NCBI GenBank assembly: GCA_029881635.1
Contig: JAOUMG010000171.1
Location: forward strand, 1 to 5,483
Direction of reading: 5' to 3'
DNA from: Paracoccaceae bacterium
GTDB taxonomy: Bacteria > Pseudomonadota > Alphaproteobacteria > Rhodobacterales > Rhodobacteraceae
DNA length: 5,483 bases
This document shows positions 5,397 to 5,483 of this stretch, piece by piece. Under the pieces are notes generated by a model, which was not told the DNA's origin, made no database searches, and saw nothing but the letters and a program-made list of their open reading frames with translations. The translations under genes and the position numbers were made by a program. Position 1 is the first letter of the stretch. Each line of letters starts with the position of its first letter.

Positions 5397-5483
5397 GCGC
5401 GGCTGGTTAATGGTAACGAATTTTCGGAGATGCGTGCGGTCTTAGTGGAACTGTACGCCCCTCGATAGTCGGAACGGCTTGTC

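Noticed and set aside
5397..5483. Right-edge sequence, with a 29-codon minus-strand frame open to the edge
   Set aside because: No motif, start or family signal; a short GTTA/TAAC hairpin at about 5406-5417 is too weak to call a terminator.

Overview
The window looks like a piece of chromosome from an alphaproteobacterium, most likely a Rhodobacteraceae (Rhodobacterales) member. The basis is the GC-rich coding sequence, the protein sequences themselves, and the gene order hom - glpX - recJ, which I recall as typical of that family. The genus cannot be decided from the sequence.

Left part (1 to about 3350) is conserved core, all on the + strand. It holds the 3' end of a homoserine dehydrogenase gene (hom, running in from the left edge, including its ACT regulatory domain), then glpX (class II fructose-1,6-bisphosphatase), then recJ (single-strand-specific 5'-3' exonuclease of the DHH family). 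The three are closely spaced and co-directional and could share a transcript. A strong 10-bp hairpin between glpX and recJ and a hairpin followed by a T run after recJ are candidate transcription control or end points. The three products serve unrelated processes (amino-acid biosynthesis, gluconeogenesis, DNA repair), so the grouping reflects conserved synteny more than a shared pathway.

Middle (about 3400 to 3530): a complete tRNA-Glu(TTC) gene with encoded CCA and its own plausible promoter.

Right part (3531 to 5483) looks like accessory, decayed DNA immediately downstream of that tRNA, a classic integration site. It holds (i) a 370-base stretch without a convincing gene, with two CCCCCAC direct repeats close to the tRNA and a possible insertion-sequence remnant; (ii) a minus-strand gene for an unrecognised exported protein; (iii) the broken N-terminal end of an IS6-family transposase on the minus strand; and (iv) a small + strand gene for an exported RcnB-like protein with its own ribosome binding site. 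The picture is of a tRNA-proximal landing spot that has been repeatedly invaded and eroded. No intact integrase, CRISPR array, toxin-antitoxin pair or defence system is visible, and I see no clear evidence for a new multi-gene system here.
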